Source of the DNA: JAWXBK01 sp040878185
GTDB lineage: Bacteria; Pseudomonadota; Alphaproteobacteria; Dongiales; Dongiaceae
Reading direction: 5' to 3'
DNA length: 64,000 nt
NCBI GenBank assembly: GCA_040878185.1
Contig: JBBDMS010000026.1
Location: forward strand, 57,713 to 121,712
A program made the translations under genes and the position numbers. The notes under the pieces were generated by a model. It searched no databases. It saw only the letters and a list, made by a program, of their open reading frames with translations, and was not told the origin of the DNA. Shown here one piece after another: positions 33,455-41,614 of the stretch. Position 1 is the first letter of the stretch, and the number at the start of each line of letters is the position of its first letter.

Positions 33455-35212
33455 ATGAAATATCTGAACTCTCGTTGGAATGCGCGCGGCGGCCGGATGC
33501 TGATCGCCGCCGCGGCGATCGTCATTGCCGGCGCCTGCGCGCCGCGGCCGACCACGGCCGAAGCAACCGATGGCGCCGAATTCGAACCCGTCATCTCCAT
33601 GGCGCCGCTCGGTCAATATCTGGCCGGGCGACACGCAGAGCGGACCAAGGACCTTTCCTCCGCCGCCGATTTCCTTTCGGTCGCGCTGGCCGCGGATCCC
33701 GACAATCCGTCGCTGCTGCTCGAGACCTATCTCCTGCTGGTGAGCGAGGGCCGCATAGACGAAGCATTGCCGCTCGCGCGGGAACTGGTCGAACTCGATC
33801 CGAACTCACCGCATGCCTGGCTGACGCTCGCCGCCGAAGCGGCGCATCGCGGCGATTTCGCGGCGACCGCCGAGTATGTCAGCCATCTGCCGGTCGATGG
33901 CGTCAACCGCGTGCTGGTGCCGCTGATCAGCGGCTGGGCCGCGCTCGAGGTCGAAGGGATCGCGGCCGCCGAAGAGAAACTCGGGTTTCTCAGCGGGCTC
34001 GAAGGTGCCGAACCGTTGCGCCGCCTGCATCTCGGATTGATGTACGACGTCGTGGGACAGAACGACAAGGCTGCGGAGATCTACGACGCGCTCGCTGCCG
34101 ATGCCGATATTCTGTCGCTGCGCGAAGTGCAGGTCGTCGGTAATTTCCGCCAGCGTCAGGGCGACGGCGACGGCGCGCGGGCGCTCTACGACACCTTCGT
34201 CGCGAATACCGGAAGCAATCTGCCGCTCGAGCCCGCTTACGCCGCGCTCGAGGAAGGTGCCGCGGTCGATCCGGTCATCGCCAGCGCGACCGACGGGATC
34301 GCCGAAAGCTTCTTCGACGTCGCTTTCCTGCTGCAGCGTCAGCAGGCACGCGATACCTCGCTCGTTTTGTTGCGCAAGGCCGTCTATCTCAGGCCTGACT
34401 TCCCGATCGCGCATATTCTCCTCGCCGACACCCTGGCGGCCGACGATCGCGAGGAAGCGGCGATCGAGGCTTATGAAGAAATTCCGCCATCCTCGGGATT
34501 CGGCTGGCAGGCGCGCCTCGAAATTGCGCGCACCCTCGACAACCTCGATCGCACCGACGAGGCGATCGCTCTGCTCGAAGCGATGATCGACGAACGGCCG
34601 GAGCGCTTCGATGCCGCCCAGCTTCTCGGCAATATCTATCGCGGTCGCGAGCGCTTCTCCGACGCAGCCCCGATCTACGATATCGCGGTCGACCGTCTCG
34701 GAACGCCGACCGAAGCCGACTGGCCGCTCTTCTACTTCCGGGCGATTGCGCTCGAGCGCACCAAGCAATGGGATCTTGCCGAGGCGGATTTCCTGAAAGC
34801 GCTCGAACTCGAACCGGAACAGCCGTTCGTGATGAACTATCTGGCCTATTCGTGGATCGAGCAGGGCGAAAATTACGACGAAGCTCTCGACATGCTCATC
34901 CGCGCGGTCGAATTGCGTCCCGATGACGGGTTCATCATCGACAGCCTCGGCTGGGTTTATTATCGGCTGGGCGATTACGAGAACGCCGTCGAACAACTCG
35001 AGCGCGCGGTCGAGCTGACGCCGACCGATCCGACGATCAACGATCATCTCGGCGACGCCTACTGGCAGGTCGGCCGCAAGGCGGAAGCGCGCTTCCAGTG
35101 GCGCCGCGCTTTGTCCTTCGAGCCGACTCCCGACCTCGTCGCGACGATCGAGGGCAAGCTCAAGCGCGGGCTGGTCACGGATTCTTCGGCCGACGGCTCG
35201 TCCGGCGGGTGA
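33455..35212 (+). CDS. TPR-repeat lipoprotein
   Basis: A 585-residue protein. The signal peptide ends in a lipobox (VIAGAC, about residue 28), so a lipid-anchored envelope protein is predicted. The remainder is a series of about a dozen tetratricopeptide repeats, clearest near the C-terminus (for example LGWVYYRLGDYENAVEQLER). Such proteins act as scaffolds; the partner is unknown. The frame is open further upstream, but the ATG at 33455 starts the signal peptide. It follows ETF-QO by 163 bp and precedes ispE by 38 bp. Confidence 0.88.
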   Translation: MKYLNSRWNARGGRMLIAAAAIVIAGACAPRPTTAEATDGAEFEPVISMAPLGQYLAGRHAERTKDLSSAADFLSVALAADPDNPSLLLETYLLLVSEGRIDEALPLARELVELDPNSPHAWLTLAAEAAHRGDFAATAEYVSHLPVDGVNRVLVPLISGWAALEVEGIAAAEEKLGFLSGLEGAEPLRRLHLGLMYDVVGQNDKAAEIYDALAADADILSLREVQVVGNFRQRQGDGDGARALYDTFVANTGSNLPLEPAYAALEEGAAVDPVIASATDGIAESFFDVAFLLQRQQARDTSLVLLRKAVYLRPDFPIAHILLADTLAADDREEAAIEAYEEIPPSSGFGWQARLEIARTLDNLDRTDEAIALLEAMIDERPERFDAAQLLGNIYRGRERFSDAAPIYDIAVDRLGTPTEADWPLFYFRAIALERTKQWDLAEADFLKALELEPEQPFVMNYLAYSWIEQGENYDEALDMLIRAVELRPDDGFIIDSLGWVYYRLGDYENAVEQLERAVELTPTDPTINDHLGDAYWQVGRKAEARFQWRRALSFEPTPDLVATIEGKLKRGLVTDSSADGSSGG

Positions 35213-35250
35213 CCGCGACGACGACCGTTTCATCGACAGGCGCGTCGGCA

Positions 35251-36117
35251 ATGGCCTCCATCGTTGAAACCGCGCCGGCCAAGATCAATCTCTGCCTGCA
35301 TGTGCTCGGCCGGCGGCCGGACGGCTATCACGAGATCGACAGCCTCATCGCCTTTGCCGCGGTGGGCGACCGCATCGCCGTTGCGCCGTCGACCGGCGCC
35401 GCGCTGGATATCGGCGGCCCGTTCGCGCGCGACTGTCCCGCGGCCGGGGCCAATCTGGTGATGCGCGCGGCGATGATGCTGGCCGCGACCAGTGCAAGGC
35501 CGCTCATGGCGTCGATGCATCTCGACAAGCAGTTACCGGTTGCAGCCGGCATTGGCGGCGGTTCGGCCGACGCGGCAGCGGCGCTGCGGGCGCTGCAGCA
35601 ACTATGGAAGGTCGAAGTCGATCCGACATTACTGACCGGCATGGGCCTTGCACTGGGCGCCGACGTGCCGGTCTGTCTCGCCGGCCAGCCTTCGCGCGTG
35701 CGCGGCATCGGCGAGCGGATCGATGTGCTGCCGCCCTTGCCGGCGGCGTCGCTCGTCCTCGTGCACCCGTCCGTTCCACTGCCGACTGCCGATGTGTTTG
35801 CGGCGCGGCGGGGCGCGTTCGGCGATGCGGTTCCGGCTTTGCCAAAACGCTTCGCCGATGTCGGGGCGCTCGCCGAATTTCTGCGCGTCTGCCGCAACGA
35901 TCTGACCGAGGCGGCGATCGCCTGCTGTCCGCCGATCGAATCCGCGCTCGCCGCGCTCGATGCCGTGCCGGGCTGTCTGCTCGCACGCATGACGGGCAGC
36001 GGCGCCACCTGCTTCGGGCTCTTTGCGGATGACGAATCGGCGCAGCGCGCCGAACGGGCGATCGCAGGCGAGCGGCGGCAATGGTGGGTCCGCGCGACCG
36101 CGCTCAAATCGGACTAG
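35251..36117 (+). CDS. ispE: 4-diphosphocytidyl-2-C-methyl-D-erythritol kinase
   Basis: A 288-residue GHMP kinase. The N-terminus has ETAPAKINLCLHVLGRRPDGYHE, the ATP loop is LPVAAGIGGGSADAAAALR, and the third motif is ARMTGSGATCFGLF. It phosphorylates CDP-methylerythritol in the non-mevalonate isoprenoid route. Start choice: the ATG at 35251 gives a normal length; a GTG at 35209 that overlaps the TPR gene stop (GTGA) would add 14 residues and would couple translation. I keep the ATG. Confidence 0.95.
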   Translation: MASIVETAPAKINLCLHVLGRRPDGYHEIDSLIAFAAVGDRIAVAPSTGAALDIGGPFARDCPAAGANLVMRAAMMLAATSARPLMASMHLDKQLPVAAGIGGGSADAAAALRALQQLWKVEVDPTLLTGMGLALGADVPVCLAGQPSRVRGIGERIDVLPPLPAASLVLVHPSVPLPTADVFAARRGAFGDAVPALPKRFADVGALAEFLRVCRNDLTEAAIACCPPIESALAALDAVPGCLLARMTGSGATCFGLFADDESAQRAERAIAGERRQWWVRATALKSD

Positions 36118-36126
36118 GCGGTTACC

Positions 36127-36807
36127 GTGGCGACAGACGATCCGGCGCGCACATTGACCGTCACGCTTTATTGGTCGTTCCGCAGCCCCTATTCCTATGT
36201 GCTGCTGCCGCGCATCCTCGATCTGCGCGAGCAATATCGCGTCACCGTCGATCTTCGCATCGTGCATCCCGCCGCGATCCGCAATCCGTCTTATTTCGCG
36301 CGCATGGATCCGCTGGCGCGGCCCTATTTTCTCAGCGATAGCGCACGGGCCGCCGCGTTTCACGATCTGCCGTTTCGCCGGCCGGTGCCCGATCCGATCG
36401 AACAGAATCCCGTAACCTTGGCGATCGCACCAACGCAGCCGCTCGCATTGCGGCTTGGGCGGCTCGGTATCGAAGCGGTCGAACAAAAGCGCGGGCTCGA
36501 ATTCGCGCGCGAAGTTTCGCGGCTGTTATGGGATGGCAGCGTGAACGGCTGGGATCGGGGCGCGCATCTGGCCGACGCCGCCGCGCGCGCCGGTCTCGAT
36601 CTGCACGCCCTTGAAGCGGCGATCGCCAAAGATCCGGCGCCATACGATGCGCGGCTGACGGAGAATGACCGCATGTTGCGCGCGGCCGGCCATTGGGGCG
36701 TGCCGGCCATGGTCTTCGACGGGGAGATTTTCTTCGGTCAGGACCGGTTCGACATGTTGCTCTGGCGCCTGCGACAGCAAGGCCTCGCGCCGCGGCCGTC
36801 GAGCTAG
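36127..36807 (+). CDS. 2-hydroxychromene-2-carboxylate isomerase-like protein
   Basis: A 226-residue protein of the DsbA-like/kappa-class glutathione transferase fold. It starts with the YWSFRSPYSYVLLPRI segment, where the active-site position is Ser-Pro-Tyr-Ser rather than CxxC, as in the isomerases of naphthalene degradation. The C-terminal WGVPAMVFDGEIFFGQDR is the conserved cis-proline region. No aromatic degradation genes are nearby, so the true substrate may differ. The start is GTG at 36127, 9 bp after ispE. Confidence 0.85.
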   Translation: MATDDPARTLTVTLYWSFRSPYSYVLLPRILDLREQYRVTVDLRIVHPAAIRNPSYFARMDPLARPYFLSDSARAAAFHDLPFRRPVPDPIEQNPVTLAIAPTQPLALRLGRLGIEAVEQKRGLEFAREVSRLLWDGSVNGWDRGAHLADAAARAGLDLHALEAAIAKDPAPYDARLTENDRMLRAAGHWGVPAMVFDGEIFFGQDRFDMLLWRLRQQGLAPRPSS

Positions 36808-36808
36808 G

Positions 36809-37270
36809 TCATTCCGCCTGTTCGGAGTCGATTTCCGCCGCGACCGCGCGCATATCCTCCAGCAGATCGCGCGAGGGCTCGCCGGTGACGGGAAGGCCGG
36901 CCGATTCCTGATAGAGCCGGATCGAATCGACGGTGACCGGATCGAGTTCGCCGTCGATCCGACCCGGCATCAGCCCGAGCTCGTCGAGGAGCATCTCGGT
37001 TTCATAGACCAGATCGACCGATTCGAGGCCGGGCGTCGCCGGGTCGAGCAAGGCGAGCAGGGAATCGTCGAGATCGGTCCATGCATGGATGGCCCAGGCG
37101 CCCGCCGCAATGACGGCCACCAGGATCAGCCAGAGCAGCGGCCCGCCGCCGCGCGCATTGTCGCGGCTCGCCACCGGCCGGTCGGCCGCGGCCAGTCCGC
37201 CGAACCGCTCGGAGGGCACAATCGGGTCGTTGCCCAGTCTCGGCTCCTGCCGTTCGCGTGGCGCATTCAT
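36809..37270 (-). CDS. Membrane protein with peptidoglycan-binding-like domain
   Basis: A 153-residue protein with a charged N-terminus, one membrane segment (PLLWLILVAVIAAGAWAI, about residues 44-61), and a C-terminal domain whose LGLMPGRIDGELDPVTVDSI stretch matches the peptidoglycan-binding type 1 fold (L-x-x-G-x-Y/x-G-x-x-D/G). It is probably anchored in the inner membrane with the domain in the periplasm. No catalytic domain is attached. Convergent with the isomerase gene; divergent from gmd across 189 bp with no feature I recognise. Confidence 0.75.
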   Translation of the reverse strand: MNAPRERQEPRLGNDPIVPSERFGGLAAADRPVASRDNARGGGPLLWLILVAVIAAGAWAIHAWTDLDDSLLALLDPATPGLESVDLVYETEMLLDELGLMPGRIDGELDPVTVDSIRLYQESAGLPVTGEPSRDLLEDMRAVAAEIDSEQAE

Positions 37271-37459
37271 GAGGCGGTCCTGCGCTCCCTCGGGACTTGG
37301 CGATGCATGGGGGCGCAGCATTAGCGCCGTTTCGCCGCCCTGTGAATGCCCCGCATGTCGCATGTCGCGATTTCCCCTGACCCGGCAAAATGCGGTAGCG
37401 TCCGCCGGAATCGGGGCGCCGCGCCCCGGACCAACGGCCACGGCACGGGCGCTGATCGC

Positions 37460-38542
37460 ATGGCGAAGAAGATCGCACTCATTACCGGCATCACCGGACA
37501 GGACGGCGCCTATCTGGCCGAACTGCTGCTCGGCAAAGGCTATGTCGTGCACGGTATCAAGCGCCGGTCGTCCTCGTTCAACACGGCGCGCGTCGATCAT
37601 CTCTATCGCGATCCGCACGGAGCGGGCGTTCGCTTCTTCCTGCATTACGGCGATCTGACGGATGCGACCAATCTGATCCGGCTGATCGCGATGGCGCAGC
37701 CGACCGAGATCTACAATCTCGCGGCGCAGTCGCATGTGCAGGTGAGCTTCGAGACGCCGGAATACACCGCCAACGCCGATGCGATCGGCACGCTGCGCAT
37801 GCTCGAGGCGATCCGCATCCTCGGCATCGAGAAGACGGCGCGCTTTTATCAGGCTTCGACGTCGGGGCTGTACGGCAATGCGACCGAATTTCCGCAGAAC
37901 GAGATGACGCCGTTCCGCCCGCGCAGTCCTTATGGTGCTGCGAAGCTCTATGCCTACTGGATCGCGGTCAATTACCGCGAGGCCTATGGCATCCATGCCT
38001 CGAACGGCATCCTGTTCAATCACGAGAGCCCGATCCGCGGCGAAACCTTCGTGACGCGCAAGATCACCCGCGCGGTGGCGGCAATCCATCTCGGCCTTCA
38101 GGAGACGCTCTATATCGGCAATCTGGATGCGAAACGCGACTGGGGCCATGCGCGCGATTATGTCGAAGGCATGTGGCTGATGCTGCAGCAGGCGAAACCC
38201 GACGATTATGTGCTGGCAACCGGCGAAAGCCATTCGGTGCGCGAGATGGTCGAGCGTGCGTTCGCCGAGACCGGGCGCATCGTCGAATGGCAGGGCAAAG
38301 GCAAGAACGAGAAGGGCATCGACCGCGAGACCGGCAAAGTACTGGTCGAGATCGATCCGCGCTATTACCGGCCGACCGAAGTGGATCATCTGCTCGGCGA
38401 TCCGGCGAAGGCGCGCGCGAAGCTCGGCTGGCAGCATCGGATCGGCTTCGATGCGCTGGTGCAGGAAATGGTCGCTGCCGATATCGACCTGATGAAGAAC
38501 GGCGGGCGCAATGACGGACCGCGACACGATCCGAGCGCTTGA
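37460..38542 (+). CDS. gmd: GDP-mannose 4,6-dehydratase
   Basis: A 360-residue extended short-chain dehydrogenase. NADP-binding motif ITGITGQDGAYLAE at the N-terminus, then RRSSSFNTARVDHLY, the catalytic STSGLYG and SPYGAAKLYAYW (Tyr-X3-Lys), and the FNHESPIRGETFVTRKI substrate region. It converts GDP-mannose to GDP-4-keto-6-deoxymannose. The 3' end overlaps fcl by 32 bp, so the two form a tight GDP-fucose module. The ATG at 37460 gives the standard N-terminus. Confidence 0.97.
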   Translation: MAKKIALITGITGQDGAYLAELLLGKGYVVHGIKRRSSSFNTARVDHLYRDPHGAGVRFFLHYGDLTDATNLIRLIAMAQPTEIYNLAAQSHVQVSFETPEYTANADAIGTLRMLEAIRILGIEKTARFYQASTSGLYGNATEFPQNEMTPFRPRSPYGAAKLYAYWIAVNYREAYGIHASNGILFNHESPIRGETFVTRKITRAVAAIHLGLQETLYIGNLDAKRDWGHARDYVEGMWLMLQQAKPDDYVLATGESHSVREMVERAFAETGRIVEWQGKGKNEKGIDRETGKVLVEIDPRYYRPTEVDHLLGDPAKARAKLGWQHRIGFDALVQEMVAADIDLMKNGGRNDGPRHDPSA

Positions 38543-39509
38543 TCCGCCATTCCGGCTTGCCGGACGGCGCGTCTTCGTTGCCGGCCATCGCGGCATGGTG
38601 GGTGCTGCCTGCGTGCGCCGGCTTGCCTCGGAAGATTGCGAAATCCTGATTGCAACACGCGACGAAGCCGATCTTCGCCGCCAGGACGAGACCGAAGAAT
38701 GGGTTCGCATGGCGAAACCCGACGTCGTGGTCGTTGCCGCGGCGACGGTCGGCGGCATCCTCGCCAATTCGACGCGGCCCGCCGATTTCCTTTACGACAA
38801 TCTGGTGATCGAAACGAACCTGATCGAGGCCGCCCACAAGGCCAATGTCGCCAAGCTGCTGTTTCTCGGTTCGTCCTGCATCTATCCGAAATTCGCCGAT
38901 CAGCCGATCCGCGAGGACGCGCTGCTGACCGGGCCGCTCGAGCCGACTAACGAATGGTATGCGATCGCCAAGATCGCCGGCATCAAGCTGTGCCAGGCCT
39001 ATCGCCGCCAGCATGGCAGCGATTTCATTTCCGCGATGCCAACCAATCTCTACGGGCCGGGTGACAATTTCGACCTGCAAACCAGCCATGTCGTTCCGGC
39101 ACTGATCCGCAAGATCGACGCGGCGAAGCAGGCCGGTGAGAAATCGGCCGAGATCTGGGGTTCGGGAAAACCGCGCCGCGAGTTCCTGCATGTCGAGGAT
39201 CTCGCCGACGCGCTGGTGTATCTGCTCAAACATTATTCCGGCGAAAGCCACGTGAACGTCGGCACCGGCAGCGACGTCACGATCGCGGAGCTCGCCGAAA
39301 CGATCGCCGCCGTCGTCGGCTGGAACGGGCGTTTCGTGTACGACGCCTCGAAGCCCGACGGCACGCCGCGCAAATTGATGGATGTTACGTTGCTGAAGTC
39401 TCTGGGATGGCGCGCGCAGACCGGTTTGGAAGCCGGCCTGCGCGACGCCTATCGATGGTATCAGGCGAACCGCGAAAACGCGGCCCCGGGGAGGGCGGGT
39501 AACCCCTAG
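38511..39509 (+). CDS. fcl: GDP-L-fucose synthase
   Basis: A 332-residue epimerase/reductase. It has the VFVAGHRGMVGAACVRRL dinucleotide motif, FLGSSCIYPKFADQPI, the catalytic WYAIAKIAGIKLCQAYR (Tyr-X3-Lys) and NLYGPGDNFD. It turns the product of Gmd into GDP-L-fucose. No fucosyltransferase or capsule cluster is adjacent. Its TAG stop overlaps the TAG stop of the lipoprotein gene on the other strand inside a CTAG. Confidence 0.97.
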   Translation: MTDRDTIRALDPPFRLAGRRVFVAGHRGMVGAACVRRLASEDCEILIATRDEADLRRQDETEEWVRMAKPDVVVVAAATVGGILANSTRPADFLYDNLVIETNLIEAAHKANVAKLLFLGSSCIYPKFADQPIREDALLTGPLEPTNEWYAIAKIAGIKLCQAYRRQHGSDFISAMPTNLYGPGDNFDLQTSHVVPALIRKIDAAKQAGEKSAEIWGSGKPRREFLHVEDLADALVYLLKHYSGESHVNVGTGSDVTIAELAETIAAVVGWNGRFVYDASKPDGTPRKLMDVTLLKSLGWRAQTGLEAGLRDAYRWYQANRENAAPGRAGNP

Positions 39510-40027
39510 CCGCGGCAGTTTACGTCGTCATCGTCGTCCTGCAGCCGGACTTCGTACAGGCGCGTGGTGTTACCGTCGCGGTCGACCGCCTCGGCCACGA
39601 TCGTCGCCTTGTCCTTGACCGAGAAATCGACCACGACACTGCGCGTCTTTTCGTTCTCCGCGACATAGACATCGATGATGTCGGCCCCGCCATCGCGGCG
39701 CAGTTCGAGCGCCGTGCCCGGCTCGGGTGGGACGACCGAGACTGAATTCTCGTTCAGCTCGTCCGGATGAATCCGGACGCGCACACGATCGATGCCGCTG
39801 GAATCGCTGATCGCGATGTTGATATCCGTTTCGAAGCGCGACGCGATCGCGCACGCATCGTCGGGATTGGATGAGGATTCATTGCTGCGGAAGCTCGGCG
39901 AGCCTTTGGCATCGAGCGCCGTCAGCGTAATGACCGGTTTCGCACGATCGGAATCGAACGAACCGGAACTGCCGCAAGCGGAAAGCAAAAGCGCGCTCGC
40001 GCCCAATGCCAGGATCATGTGACGCAT
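39506..40027 (-). CDS. Small lipoprotein, unknown function
   Basis: A 173-residue protein with a lipobox ASALLLSAC-G after a 17-residue hydrophobic signal, so lipid-anchored. The mature part has an N-terminal Ser/Asp-rich linker and an immunoglobulin-like beta sequence (IDRVRVRIHPDELN, TIVAEAVDRDGNTTRLYEVRL) and ends in an acidic DDDDDVNCRG. I do not recognise a family. The ATG at 40027 has GGAG nine bases upstream; another ATG at 40042 is in frame but less well placed. Confidence 0.7.
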   Translation of the reverse strand: MRHMILALGASALLLSACGSSGSFDSDRAKPVITLTALDAKGSPSFRSNESSSNPDDACAIASRFETDINIAISDSSGIDRVRVRIHPDELNENSVSVVPPEPGTALELRRDGGADIIDVYVAENEKTRSVVVDFSVKDKATIVAEAVDRDGNTTRLYEVRLQDDDDDVNCRG

Positions 40028-40410
40028 TGTGGATGTCTCCATTCTTCGTTGTCGCACTCGCCGGCTATGGGTCCGGCGGGCTCCGCTGATAGATGAGGCG
40101 ATAGCTTTGGACTTCCAAGCCCTGCCCCAATATCGCCCTGATTGAGACAGCCGCGGCGATCGCCGGGCCCTGTGTTCGCGATTGGGCAGACACGCATTCC
40201 GAAGCAAATTTCGCTGACGGTACCGTCGCGTAACGAGCGGCCGCATCCGCCGTAGAAGCGGTGTTCAACGGCCGCGCGGGCGTTCGGGCGGGCGGTGGTA
40301 ATGTTGTGATGACCGTCATGGCGGCCGCCCGAGTTGCGCGGCGCGGGCCCTTGCGCTAAGGCTGGCGCCGCCGCGGGAATGCACGGTTTCGGCGGCTATT
40401 CAGGGTGCGT
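40028..40410. other. 383-bp intergenic region before tRNA-Gln
   Basis: No recognised gene. An open minus-strand frame (40319-40065, 84 codons) ends with a Q-S-Y-R-L-I-Y-Q segment; about a third of its codons end in A or T, clearly more than in neighbouring genes, and it lacks a ribosome binding site, so I regard coding as unlikely but possible. No clear tRNA promoter was identified. Confidence 0.4.
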
Positions 40411-40484
40411 TGGGGCGTAGCCAAGCGGTAAGGCAACGGGCTTTGGTCCCGTCATCCCAGGTTCGAATCCTGGCGCCCCAGCCA
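40411..40484 (+). tRNA. tRNA-Gln (anticodon TTG)
   Basis: The full cloverleaf can be drawn: acceptor TGGGGCG/CGCCCCA, D-arm with AGCCAAGCGGTAAGGC, anticodon stem ACGGG/CCCGT with loop CTTTGGT (anticodon TTG at 40443-40445), T-arm with GGTTCGAATCC, discriminator G and encoded CCA at 40482-40484. The U1-A72 first pair is typical of bacterial tRNA-Gln. The neighbours are unrelated and there is no integrase or duplicated 3' end to suggest an attachment site. Confidence 0.97.
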
Positions 40485-40566
40485 GTCCTCGCCTGGCAGC
40501 TTAGGTCCCGGCCTTACCCAATTCGGATTTGGCGCGACGCGGTCGCCTGCGGGCGTGGCCGACGCT

Positions 40567-40785
40567 TTATTCTTCCTCTTGGTCCTGGAGCATGACCAGC
40601 GCCGCCTGGCGTTGGTTCGGTCGCAGCTTGAGGAAGAGGGCGCGCGCCTTCTTCACATCTTTCTCGGCGCCGCTTTCAGCGGCCGCCGCCAGCGCGACCG
40701 TGCAGGGATGATCGGCGCCGCAGATGAAAGAGACGGCTTTGGCGAGGCGCCCCATTGCGGGCGCGTCGAATTTTGCTTCGTCCAT
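40567..40785 (-). CDS. Small conserved-looking protein, unknown function
   Basis: A 72-residue soluble acidic protein: FICGADHPCTVALAAAAESG followed by KDVKKARALFLKLRPNQRQAAL. Helical throughout, with two cysteines separated by four residues. The regular third-position GC and a well-defined ATG support coding. I recall similar short proteins in alphaproteobacteria but cannot name a family. It faces the cupin gene divergently across 149 bp. Confidence 0.6.
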   Translation of the reverse strand: MDEAKFDAPAMGRLAKAVSFICGADHPCTVALAAAAESGAEKDVKKARALFLKLRPNQRQAALVMLQDQEEE

Positions 40786-40934
40786 GGGCCGAGCTTACAG
40801 GAAGGCCCGTGCGCCGGATAGCGGAACCGCCTGTTTCGCTGCCGGCATCGCCCGTTTCGCTGGCGTCGTTTGTCGAACGCCGTGATTCGACCGGGCCGCT
40901 TGTGTCATGCTGCGCGATCGACCGGGAGACATTC

Positions 40935-41501
40935 ATGAAACCGACGCCGATCACCGGCTTCATCGGGGAATGCGCCGCCATCGCCGAACAGCTTTCCGAT
41001 CCCGCCGACCGTGTGGTCGCGATCGCGCCGCTGATGGAACGACTGCTGCCCGAGGCGGGCGCATTCCTGACCGCGGCGCATCGCCGACCCGATCCCGCGC
41101 ATTACGCGCGTCACCCGCTTCATGTGGCGTCCGACGGCAACCTGTCGCTGTTCTCGATTGTCTGGCAGCCGGGGCAGTGGACGCCGGTGCACGATCACGG
41201 CAGCTGGGGCGTCGTCGGCGTGGTCGAAGGCGTGCTCGAGGAACGCAGTTTCATGGCGGTCGACGGCGAGATCCGCAGCGACAGCGGCATCCGCCTTAAG
41301 CGTGGCGGCGCGATCCTGCTGGGATGCGGATCGGTTACCAGTTTCGTGCCGAACCCCGACCATATTCATATGACCGGCGTGCCCGAGACGCGGCCGGCGG
41401 TGCTGAGCCTCCATCTCTACGGGCGCAACATGAACTCGTTTCACATCTACGACGTGGCGGCGGGCACGCGCCGGATGTTGCAGCTCCCGCAGGAGAGCTG
41501 A
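40935..41501 (+). CDS. Cysteine dioxygenase-like cupin
   Basis: A 188-residue cupin of the thiol dioxygenase group. The iron ligands are in WTPVHDHGSWGV (His86, His88), with the third probably in the PDHIHM segment (His143 or His145). The Ser-X-His-X-Tyr triad of mammalian cysteine dioxygenase is seen as S158-L-H160-L-Y162. The crosslinked Cys-Tyr pair is absent, as in many bacterial enzymes. The substrate may be cysteine or 3-mercaptopropionate. GGGAG eight bases before the ATG supports the start, although the frame is open earlier. Confidence 0.82.
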   Translation: MKPTPITGFIGECAAIAEQLSDPADRVVAIAPLMERLLPEAGAFLTAAHRRPDPAHYARHPLHVASDGNLSLFSIVWQPGQWTPVHDHGSWGVVGVVEGVLEERSFMAVDGEIRSDSGIRLKRGGAILLGCGSVTSFVPNPDHIHMTGVPETRPAVLSLHLYGRNMNSFHIYDVAAGTRRMLQLPQES

Positions 41502-41614
41502 GCGCGGTCAGCGCGGTTCGCGCCGGGGCCGGCTCTGCCCCGTGCCCGTCTGCCGTGGCGGCAAAGGGGCTCTAACCGCCGCACGCCCTTTCCTGCCAAA
41601 CGGTTAGTGGTGGT

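Noticed and set aside
36809..38767. 652-codon minus-strand frame extending across gmd and fcl
   Set aside because: Only the last 153 codons (from 37270) look like a protein with membrane and peptidoglycan-binding parts; the rest is antisense to gmd-fcl.
40411..40484. tRNA-Gln as an integration site
   Set aside because: No integrase, no second copy of the tRNA 3' end and no change in gene type on either side.
41524..41542. CGGGGC/GCCCCG inverted repeat between the cupin and kinase genes
   Set aside because: Six-bp stem without a T-run on either strand; in GC-rich DNA this is not enough to call a terminator.
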